Shown here: in pieces, positions 25,086 to 31,917 of the stretch
How positions within the stretch are numbered: position 1 is the stretch's first letter
Layout of the letters: every line of letters starts with the position of its first letter
Source: CAZHDI01 sp964531285
GTDB lineage: Bacteria > Pseudomonadota > Alphaproteobacteria > JAJFIK01
Reading direction: 5' to 3'
NCBI GenBank assembly: GCA_964531285.1
Contig: CAZHDI010000033.1
Location: 1 to 31,917, forward strand
DNA length: 31,917 nt
Made by a program: the position numbers and the translations under genes
Notes under the pieces: generated by a model
Seen by the model: only the letters and a program-made list of their open reading frames with translations
Told to the model about the DNA's origin: nothing
Database searches by the model: none

Positions 25086-25682
25086 TCAGCTCACCGCGGC
25101 GAAGCGCTCGGCGACGTATTCCCAATTCACCAGCTTGTCGAGGAAGTTCTTGATGTAGTCCGGGCGGACATTGCGGAAGTCCAGATAGTAGGAATGCTCC
25201 CACACATCGCAGCCCAAGAGGGCGTGCTGACCGTGGACAAGCGGATTTTCCGCGTTCGGCGTCTTCGTGACCTTGAGCTTGCCGCCATCGGCCACAAGCC
25301 AGCACCAGCCCGAGCCGAACTGGCCGGCGCCCGCGGCGACGAATTCATCCTTGAACGCATCGACCGAGCCGAAGTCTTCCGCGATCTTCTTTTCGAGCGC
25401 GCCCGGAATGGCGGTCGGCTTGGGCGTCATCCATTTCCAGAACTCGATATGGTTCCAGTGCTGGCCGACATTGTTAAAAAGGCCCTGGTTCTTGCCGTAA
25501 CAGCCCTTGACCACCTCTTCGAGCGGTTGGCCCGCCCATTCGGTGCCCTCGATGAGCTTGTTGGCGTTGACCACATAGGTGTTGTGGTGCTTGTCGTGAT
25601 GGAGGGTGACCGTCTCCTCGCACATGCCGCCCGCCGTCAGGGCGTCGCGCGCATAGGGGAGTTCGGGAAGTTCGAATGCCAT
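25086..25682 (-). CDS. sodB: Superoxide dismutase (Fe-type)
   Basis: A 198-residue cytoplasmic enzyme that dismutates superoxide. Metal ligands are H28 (TLHHDKHH), H78 (WNHIEFW), D159 and H163 (CDVWEHSYYLDF). Q74, in NNVGQHWNH, is the second-sphere glutamine position of iron SODs; manganese SODs have glycine there and a glutamine later. The start ATG at 25682 has GGTGAGG about 8 bases upstream. The frame is open 14 codons further, but that segment holds the leader inverted repeat. It is divergent from the NDUFAF6-like gene with 148 bp between starts. Confidence 0.95.
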   Translation of the reverse strand: MAFELPELPYARDALTAGGMCEETVTLHHDKHHNTYVVNANKLIEGTEWAGQPLEEVVKGCYGKNQGLFNNVGQHWNHIEFWKWMTPKPTAIPGALEKKIAEDFGSVDAFKDEFVAAGAGQFGSGWCWLVADGGKLKVTKTPNAENPLVHGQHALLGCDVWEHSYYLDFRNVRPDYIKNFLDKLVNWEYVAERFAAVS

Positions 25683-25711
25683 GGGATATGCCTCACCGTT
25701 GGACAGAAGGG

Positions 25712-25738
25712 CGAACAGCCCCATGTCGAGGCTGTTCG
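25712..25738. promoter_or_regulatory. Inverted repeat upstream of sodB
   Basis: CGAACAGCC and GGCTGTTCG (25712-25720, 25730-25738) form a perfect 9-bp dyad with a 9-base centre, 30 bp before the sodB start. It could be an operator or a leader hairpin. A second dyad, CGGCCC-GGAC-GGGCCG (25754-25769), lies beside it in the shared upstream region. Confidence 0.45.
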
Positions 25739-25830
25739 GTGAGAATTCGGTGACGGCCCGGACGGGCCGGCCACCGCAACAATGGGTCTTTTTGCCGGTG
25801 AATCAACCCGACAGGCCAGATCAGGGGTGC

Positions 25831-26682
25831 GTGGCCTCAGCGTCCGACCATGCCGAGGCGCAGGCTTATTGCGTTCATGAGGTGCGCGCCGGCGATCCGG
25901 ACCGGTTTTTCGCCGCGTTGCTGGCCCCGAGCGGCGTACGGGACGATCTGTTCGCGCTTTATGCCTTTCACCTCGAAATCGCCAAGACCGCCGAACTGGT
26001 GTCGGAACCGACGCTGGGGCTGATTCGCCTGCAATGGTGGCGCGAGGCTCTGGCGAGCCGGGCGAGGGGGCACCCCGTTGCCGCGCGCATGACTGACCTC
26101 CTGGACCAGGGCCTTGTCGCGGAAAACGCGCTGATCGGCTTGATCGATGCCCGCGAAGCTGACCTGGAGGAGCGCCCGTTCGCCGATCTCGATGCCCTCG
26201 ACGCCTATGCCGATGCGACCGGGGCCGGTCTGATGCGCATCGCGGCGGGTCTTCTGCTGGCGGCTCAGGGCGGCATCTGGCTGGAGGCGGCGGAGCGGAC
26301 GGTGCAGCAGGCCGGCCGGGCCTGGGCGCTGACGGGTCTGTTGCGGGCGCTGGCGTTCCGGGCCGCCCGGCGCCACGCGGTTCTGCCCGATGGGCTGTTC
26401 GCGGATCCGGAGGCGGAAACCGAGCGTCTGTTTGCGGGCAAGACCAGCCCCGGTATCCAGGCCGCGATCGAGACGGTGCGCCGCCGCGCCGAAGCGGCCG
26501 ATACTGCCGCACGGGCCGGCTGGGGCACGGTACCGGCCGCGGCCCGACCGGCGCTCGCTTATGCCCGGTTGTGCCGGCCCTATCTGAGAGCGCTGGCCCG
26601 CCCGGGGCACGATCCTCTGAGCGCCGGTCCCGATCTGCCGGTCTATGGCAAGATCGCCCGCCTGATCTGGCCGGGCTACTGA
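25831..26682 (+). CDS. Squalene/phytoene synthase-family protein, NDUFAF6-like
   Basis: A protein of about 283 residues with the isoprenoid-synthase fold of squalene/phytoene synthases. Family stretches are YAFHLEIAKTAELVSEPTLG, followed by IRLQWWREAL, and GLLRALAFRAARRHAVLPDGL. The two aspartate-rich DxxxD motifs needed to bind prenyl diphosphate are missing: the first reads EIAKTAE. This matches the NDUFAF6 branch, a complex I assembly factor in mitochondria, rather than a true synthase. In alphaproteobacteria a gene of this family commonly lies just after secF, as here with two genes between. The start is uncertain: GTG at 25831 (with CAGGGG upstream) or GTG at 25798. Confidence 0.8.
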   Translation: MASASDHAEAQAYCVHEVRAGDPDRFFAALLAPSGVRDDLFALYAFHLEIAKTAELVSEPTLGLIRLQWWREALASRARGHPVAARMTDLLDQGLVAENALIGLIDAREADLEERPFADLDALDAYADATGAGLMRIAAGLLLAAQGGIWLEAAERTVQQAGRAWALTGLLRALAFRAARRHAVLPDGLFADPEAETERLFAGKTSPGIQAAIETVRRRAEAADTAARAGWGTVPAAARPALAYARLCRPYLRALARPGHDPLSAGPDLPVYGKIARLIWPGY

Positions 26683-26807
26683 AGGGAGCACCGGACACCC
26701 AGGGGCTGTGACAGGGCTCACATTGACGCCCATGCGGATACGGCCAAGACTCCGCCGTTGAAGATGCGATTCGGTGCGTGGACCGGACCGTTGGGGAGTC
26801 CGGAACA

Positions 26808-27656
26808 ATGGGGACGGGTATGGCTGTTCAAAAACGATTGGCGCTGCGTGCCCTGTGCGCCGGTGTCCTGGCGGCGGGTCTGGCGGTCAGCGGCCCGGCG
26901 GCGGCGGTGGATCCGCACAGCTGCGAAGGCAATTTCGGGATCTGGAACAAGGGCGAGATCGATGCCCGGTTGGAAACGCGGCTTCGCGCCCTCTATCAGG
27001 TCTGCGCCGAGTCCGCGTCCGATCAGCCGCGCGCCGCGTCGGCCTGCCGCGACTTTTTCGGCGAGGCGCTTGAGACCGGCTGGAACCTGGCGGATTTCAA
27101 ACAGGGTGACGGTTACGCCATTGCCTCGACCATCGCCGCGCGTCTCAACAATGCCGATATCGACGGTTGGGACAAACTCGGCCCGGCGTCGAGCCAGGAG
27201 GCGTTGACCGCCGCCGCCGCGCGTGCCGCCAGCGGCCATGCGGTCGTGGCCGCTTTTTCTTCCGGCGGCGTGGGGCACATTTCCCTGATCCTGCCGGGCG
27301 GCACCGCACGCTCGGGCGCCTGGGACCGCTCGGTGCCCCGGGCGATCAGCCTGCCGCTCGATCAGGCGCAGAACGCCTTTTTCGGCTGCCGTCTGTCATG
27401 GGGCTATGGCGGCGACAAGATCCGCAACCTGTTCCTTTATGCCAAAGCGCCCGGCCTGCCGTCCGAACCCGCAGCCGAGCCGGATCCCGAGCCGGAGGAG
27501 TCGGACCCTGCCGCACCGGTTGCCGAGGACGAGGCTGACGCCGCACCCGGCGGCTCAGCGCCGGTGACGCTCACCCCGGCGGATGCGGAACCGGAGACGG
27601 CGGACCAAGACACAAGTGCCGATGATGAGGCTGGCGCGGGCGGCATCGATCCGTAG
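26808..27656 (+). CDS. Secreted protein of unknown function with possible Cys-His catalytic pair
   Basis: A 282-residue protein with a signal peptide (about 1-33, ending GPAAA). The mature domain spans about 36-213. C80 in the helix-like ASACRDFFGEALETGW and H157 in VVAAFSSGGVGHISLILPG have the spacing and surroundings of NlpC/P60- or CHAP-like cysteine peptidases/amidases: Cys at a helix start, then G-H followed by hydrophobics in a strand. This is a fold guess and not a recognised family. C194 and W198 follow in FFGCRLSWGYGG. The last 70 residues are a disordered Pro/Glu/Ala/Asp-rich tail. The ATG at 26808 has GGGGAG upstream; an ATG at 26820 is also possible. Its TAG lies inside a palindromic repeat. 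Confidence 0.7.
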   Translation: MGTGMAVQKRLALRALCAGVLAAGLAVSGPAAAVDPHSCEGNFGIWNKGEIDARLETRLRALYQVCAESASDQPRAASACRDFFGEALETGWNLADFKQGDGYAIASTIAARLNNADIDGWDKLGPASSQEALTAAAARAASGHAVVAAFSSGGVGHISLILPGGTARSGAWDRSVPRAISLPLDQAQNAFFGCRLSWGYGGDKIRNLFLYAKAPGLPSEPAAEPDPEPEESDPAAPVAEDEADAAPGGSAPVTLTPADAEPETADQDTSADDEAGAGGIDP

Positions 27657-27690
27657 GGCGGAGGGAGGCCGTATGGCCGATATCCGCCGC
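27653..27690 (+). repeat. Palindromic repeat family 2, copy 1
   Basis: A 38-bp unit starting GTAGGGCGGA and ending GATATCCGCCGC. It has an outer stem GGCGGA/TCCGCC and an inner stem GGCC-GTAT-GGCC. The first TAG (27654-27656) is the stop codon of the upstream gene. It lies in a 42-bp gap between convergent genes and matches 30302-30339, in opposite orientation, at 34 of 38 bases. Confidence 0.8.
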
Positions 27691-27698
27691 CGCAATCC

Positions 27699-28805
27699 TC
27701 AGTACACGACCACCGAGCGGATCGACTCGCCCTGGTGCATCAGGTCGAACGCGGTGTTGATCTGATCGAGCGGCATCGTGTGGGTGATGAGATCGTCGAT
27801 ATTGATCTTACCGTCCATATACCAGTCGACGATTTTCGGCACATCGGTCCGGCCCTTGGCGCCGCCAAACGCGGTGCCTTTCCAGACCCGGCCCGTGACG
27901 AGCTGAAAGGGCCGCGTGCTGATTTCCTGACCCGCACCCGCGACCCCGATAATGATGCTCTGGCCCCAGCCCTTATGGCAGCATTCAAGGGCCTGGCGCA
28001 TCACCTCGACATTGCCGATGCATTCAAAGGAATAATCCACGCCGCCATCGGTCAGGTCCTGGATCGCCTCCACCACATGCGGCGTGTCCTTCGGATTGAT
28101 GAAATCAGTCATGCCGAATTGCCTGCCGAGGGCCTCTTTCGCCGGATTGAGATCCACACCGATGATCCGGTCGGCGCCCACAAGCCGCGCGCCCTGGATC
28201 ACATTGAGGCCGATGCCGCCCAGGCCGAACACGGCCACACTGGCCCCCGGCGTGACCTGCGCGGTGAACAGCACAGCGCCCAGGCCTGTCGTCACACCGC
28301 AGCCGATGTAACAAATCTTGTCGAACGGGGCATCCTCGCGGACCTTGGCGAGCGCGATTTCGGGAACGACCGTGAAGTTCGAAAAGGTTGACGTGCCCAT
28401 ATAATGAAACAGGGTTTCTCCGCCCAAGGAGAACCGGCTGGTGCCGTCGGGCATCAGACCCTGGCCTTGCGTGCCGCGGATCGCTTGACACAAATTGGTT
28501 TTGCCGGATGTGCAGAATTTGCACTGTCGGCATTCCGGCGTGTAGAGCGGAATCACATGGTCGCCTGGCCTGAGCCCCTTAACGTCGGGACCGACCTCGC
28601 GCACGATGCCCGCGCCTTCATGACCCAGGATCGCCGGAAACAATCCTTCGGGATCCTCGCCGGACAAGGTGAAGGCGTCCGTATGACAGATGCCGGTGGC
28701 CATGATCTCGACCAGAACTTCCCCGGCCCGGGGGCCGTCGAGTTGAACCGTCTCGATGCTGAGCGGTTGTCCGGCGGCGGTGGCGACAGCGGCGCGGGTT
28801 TCCAT
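27699..28805 (-). CDS. adhC: S-(hydroxymethyl)glutathione dehydrogenase / class III alcohol dehydrogenase
   Basis: A 368-residue zinc-dependent MDR enzyme that oxidises the formaldehyde-glutathione adduct with NAD+, a formaldehyde detoxification step; it can also reduce S-nitrosoglutathione. Catalytic zinc ligands are C40 (GICHTD), H62-E63 (LGHEGAG) and the cysteine of YIGCGVTTG. Structural zinc ligands are C92, C95, C98 and C106 (ECRQCKFCTSGKTNLC). The GLMPDGTSRFS segment is the class III signature, and VFGLGGIGLN is the Rossmann turn. The ATG at 28805 is preceded by GAGGAG. The frame is open to 29300, but that part is antisense to the M28-like gene. No glutathione-formaldehyde hydrolase (fghA) is adjacent. 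Confidence 0.96.
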   Translation of the reverse strand: METRAAVATAAGQPLSIETVQLDGPRAGEVLVEIMATGICHTDAFTLSGEDPEGLFPAILGHEGAGIVREVGPDVKGLRPGDHVIPLYTPECRQCKFCTSGKTNLCQAIRGTQGQGLMPDGTSRFSLGGETLFHYMGTSTFSNFTVVPEIALAKVREDAPFDKICYIGCGVTTGLGAVLFTAQVTPGASVAVFGLGGIGLNVIQGARLVGADRIIGVDLNPAKEALGRQFGMTDFINPKDTPHVVEAIQDLTDGGVDYSFECIGNVEVMRQALECCHKGWGQSIIIGVAGAGQEISTRPFQLVTGRVWKGTAFGGAKGRTDVPKIVDWYMDGKINIDDLITHTMPLDQINTAFDLMHQGESIRSVVVY

Positions 28806-28958
28806 GGGGCGTCTCCTCTTGGCGCTGGTTTCCCCCTGGATAGCCGATCGGCGCGCGCGAAGCGAGACGGATGGCTGGCGGGCGGCGCATGGTCGTGGCA
28901 CACTATTTTGTCTTACAATAAGCCGGACAGGCCATGTCCGGTCCATGGGGAGGGACGG

Positions 28959-30302
28959 ATGACGATAGACCACGGGGCTCGCCTGACCCGGCGGGCCGGA
29001 TTGGCGCTTTTGGGAGGGGCGGCGGCCTTCTCGGCGGTCGGGCTGACAGGCATCGGACAAGCAGCGGCAGGCGAGGCAATCATGGGCGAGGATCTCTACC
29101 AGGATGTCGTGACCTATGACGGCTTCGGCTGGCACCGGTCCGGGAGCGAAGGCGACCGCAGGACCGGCGCCTGGATCGCCCAGCGGCTCGATGCCGCCGG
29201 CTTCGCGACGCGCCAGGAAACCTTCGAGGTGCCGGTGGCCAATCCGACCCGGGCGGAGGTGACATATGGCGACGGCGCGACCCTTGCCGGGCATGCCCAA
29301 TGGCCGGTCAACCTTACCGGACCGTCCGGGGTGTCCGCGCCGTTACGGCTGTTGAACCCTTACGCGGCGGATCAGGATCTGGCCGGCAGCATCGCCGTCA
29401 TCCGCTTGACCTATGCGCGCCATTCGAGCCTCTTGAATGCCGCCATCCTGCCGCTGGTCAAGCGCGCGGTGGCGGGTGAGGCGGTTGCCGTGGTGATCGT
29501 GACCACCGGCCCCAGCGAAACGGTGATCGCGCTCAATGCGCCGCCGACCATGGACGACATCACCGTGCCGCTCTTGTGCATCGCGCCCCGCGATGCCCAG
29601 CCGCTGTTGATCGCGGCGGCGGCCGGAGCGCCGGGAAGGGTGGTGATCGACGGGACACCCACGACCACCGGCACGGCGGCCAATGTGGTCGCGACCAAGG
29701 GCACCAAGGGTCCGTGGATCGTGGTTTCGACCCCGCTCAGCGGCTGGTTCGAATGCGCGGCCGAGCGCGGGCCGGGCATTGCCGCTTATCTTGCGATCGC
29801 GGCGCGGCTCGAAGAGATGGCGCCGAAACACCGGCTGATGTTCGTCGCCAATTCAGGGCATGAGTTGGAGAATGCCGGTGCGGCCCATCTCCTGAAGGAA
29901 GTGGCGCCGCCCCCGTCGGAGACGGCGCTGTGGCTTCATCTGGGCGCCGGGCTTGCCGCGCGGGCGATCTATGAGATCCCCGGCTCGCCGATCCTGCTGC
30001 CCCATGCGGATCACAACCGCTATCTGATGGGCTCGGCCGATCTGGTGCCGGCCATGCGGACTGCCTTTGCCGGCCTTGCGGGTCTTGAAAACGCCTATCC
30101 GGCAACGGTGCAGGATGCCGCTGGGGAGCTGCGCAATGTCCTTGCTGCCGGATACGCGCCGGCTTTTGGCGCCTTCGGCGGGCATCCCTATCATCATTCC
30201 CCTGAGGACCGCACCGACAAGACGAGCGCGGCAATCCTCAAGCCGATGACCGATGCATTTGTCGGCACACTGAAGGCGGTGATCCCGACGCTGCGGGGCT
30301 AG
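28959..30302 (+). CDS. Tat-exported M28-peptidase-like protein, zinc site degenerate
   Basis: A 447-residue protein with a twin-arginine signal (LTRRAGLALLGGAAAF, residues 9-24; cleavage near GQAAAG). The body has the M28/transferrin-receptor-like peptidase layout: HRSGSEGDRRTGAWIAQRL early (59-77), a PA-type insert (about 100-235), and the peptidase core from PWIVVSTPL (252-260). Where active M28 enzymes have HxD, this reads STPLSGWFE; the next aspartate ligand position reads ERGPG. The Glu-Glu pair is replaced by SGHELEN (299-305), while the last histidine motif, GHPYHHSPEDRTD (408-420), remains. It may bind metal differently or be inactive. GGGGAGGGACGG precedes the ATG. Divergent from adhC. 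Confidence 0.78.
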   Translation: MTIDHGARLTRRAGLALLGGAAAFSAVGLTGIGQAAAGEAIMGEDLYQDVVTYDGFGWHRSGSEGDRRTGAWIAQRLDAAGFATRQETFEVPVANPTRAEVTYGDGATLAGHAQWPVNLTGPSGVSAPLRLLNPYAADQDLAGSIAVIRLTYARHSSLLNAAILPLVKRAVAGEAVAVVIVTTGPSETVIALNAPPTMDDITVPLLCIAPRDAQPLLIAAAAGAPGRVVIDGTPTTTGTAANVVATKGTKGPWIVVSTPLSGWFECAAERGPGIAAYLAIAARLEEMAPKHRLMFVANSGHELENAGAAHLLKEVAPPPSETALWLHLGAGLAARAIYEIPGSPILLPHADHNRYLMGSADLVPAMRTAFAGLAGLENAYPATVQDAAGELRNVLAAGYAPAFGAFGGHPYHHSPEDRTDKTSAAILKPMTDAFVGTLKAVIPTLRG

Positions 30303-30339
30303 CGGCGGATATCGGCCTTGCGGCTTCCATCCGCCCTAC
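30302..30339 (-). repeat. Palindromic repeat family 2, copy 2
   Basis: A 38-bp unit in inverted orientation to 27653-27690, with four differences. The outer stem is one pair longer (GGCGGAT/ATCCGCC). The loop is GCAA in place of GTAT. The G of the upstream TAG stop is its first plus-strand base. Confidence 0.8.
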
Positions 30340-30346
30340 AGGCTGG

Positions 30347-30366
30347 GCTCCCGCCTTCGCGGGAGC
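30347..30366 (+). repeat. REP-like hairpin
   Basis: GCTCCCGC-CTTC-GCGGGAGC, a perfect 8-bp stem with a 4-base loop. The core with its CTTCGCGGGAG..GACGG flank resembles a short palindrome frequently seen between genes in alphaproteobacteria. It lies between repeat families 1 and 2 and probably adds to termination between the convergent genes. Confidence 0.7.
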
Positions 30367-30378
30367 GACGGGGAGGCG

Positions 30379-30423
30379 CGTGTGAGCACGGTCCGAAGGG
30401 CCGCGCGCAGCGGAAGCCATCAA
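30379..30423 (+). repeat. Palindromic repeat family 1, copy B1 (5'-truncated)
   Basis: Lacks the CCCGCTTC part. Hairpin reads CGGTCC-GAA-GGGCCG: compared with locus A, one stem base changed to give a G-U pair on the plus-strand RNA and the loop differs. It is followed by copy B2 at a 67-bp period. Confidence 0.82.
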
Positions 30424-30438
30424 AGACACAGCCTTGAG

Positions 30439-30490
30439 CGCGCTTCATGTGAGCACGGTCCGAAGGGCCGCGCGCAGCGGAAGCCATCAA
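30439..30490 (+). repeat. Palindromic repeat family 1, copy B2
   Basis: Full unit starting CGCGCTTCATGTGAGCACGG. Its CATCAA end gives the stop codon of the minus-strand oxidoreductase (TGA formed by 30487-30489), exactly as copy A2 does for xth. Confidence 0.85.
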
Positions 30491-31491
30491 AAATTCAGCG
30501 TGATCTTGCCGAAATGCTGCTGGCTGGCCTGGTGCGCAAAAGCATCGGCGATACGGTCGAGCGGGAAGTCCTGATCGAGCACCGGTTTGATGCCGTTGGC
30601 ATCGATGGCCGCGATCATGTCTTCTTGCTCCTGGCGTGAGCCGACCGTAATGCCGGACAACGTGATATTCGCCGAGAACAGCGCCGCGGTCGGCACCTCG
30701 CCGCTGACGCCGGTCAGCACACCGATCAACGAGATATGCCCACCGATCCGGCTGGCATAGATCGACTGCGCCATGGTGCCCGGACCGCCGATTTCGACAA
30801 CCTCGTCGACACCGCGCCCGCCGGTGATCTCCTTGGCGGCCCAGCCCCATTTGGGGGTCTCCTTGTAATTGATCACATGATCCGCCCCCAGCGCTTTGAG
30901 ACGCTCAAGCTTCTCATTGGAGGAGGAGGTTGCGATAACCCGGGCACCCGCGGCCTTGGCGAATTGCAGCGCGAAAATCGACACGCCGCCCGTGCCTTGG
31001 GTCAGCACCCAGTCGCCCGGTTTGATCCGTGCTTCGGTGATCAGACCGCGCCAGGCCGTGAGGGCGGCGCAGGGCAGGGTGGCGGCTTCGCGGTACGAGT
31101 ACTCCACGGGCATGCGCGTGCAGGCCTCCGCGGGCAGCACCATCAGTTCCGCCGCGCAGCCATCGGCATGATCGCCGGGCACGCCGATCATCTTATCCAG
31201 GACGGACGGCCCGTCGCGCCAATTCGGAAAGAAGGTATTGACCACCGCATCGCCCGGCTGGAAGCGCGTCACACCCGGTCCAACGGCAACCACATCGCCG
31301 GCCCCGTCAGACATGGGGATCCGTCCGTCCTCGGTCGGAATGCCGCCGATGACCACCACATAATCATGGAAATTGAGCGAACTGGCGCGCATCCGGACGA
31401 GGATCTCGCCGGGGCCGGGCTCCGGATCGGGGCGGGTTTGAATTTCCAGCTTGTCGAGACCGCCGGGCTTGCGCAGGGCTGCAACTTTCAT
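30487..31491 (-). CDS. Zinc-independent MDR oxidoreductase (quinone reductase-like)
   Basis: A 334-residue NAD(P)-dependent medium-chain dehydrogenase/reductase. The GroES-like half contains RASSLNFHDYVVV and SDGAGDVVAVG; the Rossmann half contains VLTQGTGGVSIFALQFAKAAGA and GADHVINYKE. The residues that bind catalytic and structural zinc in alcohol dehydrogenases (GHE motif, four-cysteine lobe) are missing, as in quinone reductase and zeta-crystallin types. The substrate is unknown. The start at 31491 reads MKVAALRKPGG. A 108-bp gap separates it from trmFO on the same strand. The stop codon is supplied by palindromic repeat copy B2. Confidence 0.88.
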   Translation of the reverse strand: MKVAALRKPGGLDKLEIQTRPDPEPGPGEILVRMRASSLNFHDYVVVIGGIPTEDGRIPMSDGAGDVVAVGPGVTRFQPGDAVVNTFFPNWRDGPSVLDKMIGVPGDHADGCAAELMVLPAEACTRMPVEYSYREAATLPCAALTAWRGLITEARIKPGDWVLTQGTGGVSIFALQFAKAAGARVIATSSSNEKLERLKALGADHVINYKETPKWGWAAKEITGGRGVDEVVEIGGPGTMAQSIYASRIGGHISLIGVLTGVSGEVPTAALFSANITLSGITVGSRQEQEDMIAAIDANGIKPVLDQDFPLDRIADAFAHQASQQHFGKITLNF

Positions 31492-31599
31492 CGGGTCCTC
31501 CCATCCATGCCGCTGCGTCGCTCCGCGCGGCCTTTGTCACTGATGATCAGTCTACCGAAGGGCGGGCTCAGACCCAAGCCGGTGCCCGTCGCCTGTCCC

Positions 31600-31917
31600 T
31601 TACGCAGCGGCGCCCAGCGTGCCCGCGCGCCATGAGGCCAGATCGGCCCGGGCGCGAGCCGTGAGGGCTTTCTTGCGGACCGGTCCTTTTTCCTTGCCGC
31701 GATAGCGCGAGCCGTCGTCCTTTTTCGGCATTTCAATCTCGGGAAACAGACCGAAATTGACATTCATCGGCTGGAACGTCTTGGCATCGGCGCCGCCGGT
31801 GATATGCGCCAAAAGCGCGCCCAAGGCCGTTGTCTGCGGCGGCGGGACAATGGCCGCGCCGCGCCGTTCGGCAGCCGCGAAAGTGCCTGCAAGGAGGCCG
31901 ATGGCCGCGCTTTCCAC
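31600..31917 (-). CDS. trmFO: TrmFO, methylenetetrahydrofolate--tRNA-(uracil-5-)-methyltransferase, C-terminal part
   Basis: The C-terminal 105 residues of the flavin- and folate-dependent enzyme that makes 5-methyluridine at position 54 of tRNA. The segment reads ESAAIGLLAGTFAA, TTALGALLAHITGG and AKTFQPMNVNFGLFPE, all characteristic of TrmFO, then a basic tail. The gene enters from the right edge of the window, so the start is not visible and the apparent GTG at the edge is internal. Confidence 0.92.
   Translation of the reverse strand: MESAAIGLLAGTFAAAERRGAAIVPPPQTTALGALLAHITGGADAKTFQPMNVNFGLFPEIEMPKKDDGSRYRGKEKGPVRKKALTARARADLASWRAGTLGAAA

Noticed and set aside
28806..29300. N-terminal extension of the class III alcohol dehydrogenase
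   Set aside because: The extension is antisense to the M28-like gene and crosses its promoter; ATG 28805 has a good ribosome site and gives the normal length.

Overview
The window is high-GC chromosomal DNA from an alphaproteobacterium. The evidence is a housekeeping order typical of that class: dgt, a SPOR protein, nagZ, scpA, scpB, tatA, tatB, tatC, serS, surE, an NlpD-type lipoprotein, yajC, secD, secF. The genus cannot be fixed from the sequence. I see no rRNA, tRNA, CRISPR array, transposase or phage gene. The sequence opens inside valS and closes inside trmFO, and it has one 100-N assembly gap in scpB.

Layout. 1-2888: the 3' part of valS, a secreted Sel1-repeat protein, then convergent xth. 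2885-4723 (minus): OmpA-type protein overlapping xth, a candidate 26-residue lipoprotein, and erpA. 4827-10974 (plus): dgt, a 467-bp non-coding stretch where argS is expected, SPOR protein, nagZ, scpA, scpB. 11013-15925: an insertion relative to the usual scpB-tatA junction, holding an orphan NIS siderophore-synthetase-like protein, a double-hotdog thioesterase, a MOSC protein and an iron/polyamine-type ABC ATPase with no permease. 16020-25030: tatABC, serS, surE, nlpD, yajC, secD, secF and a CAP-domain protein. 25086-31917: sodB, divergent NDUFAF6-like gene, a secreted protein of unknown function, class III alcohol dehydrogenase, a Tat-exported M28-like protein, a zinc-less MDR oxidoreductase and the trmFO 3' end.

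The genes work mainly in envelope and export functions (Tat translocase, SecDF-YajC, NlpD, SPOR, NagZ, OmpA), chromosome segregation (ScpAB with SMC), translation (ValRS, SerRS, TrmFO) and stress or one-carbon detoxification (SOD, formaldehyde dehydrogenase, SurE, ExoIII).

The most unusual material is non-coding. Two small palindromic repeat families sit between convergent genes. One (about 52 bp, two tandem pairs 28 kb apart) keeps a hairpin although its sequence differs between loci. The other (38 bp, two copies in opposite orientation) also folds. The stop codons of the abutting genes lie in or at the edge of these repeats. A third element, a nested palindrome of about 143 bp with a 27-bp hairpin arm, begins directly after the nlpD stop codon.
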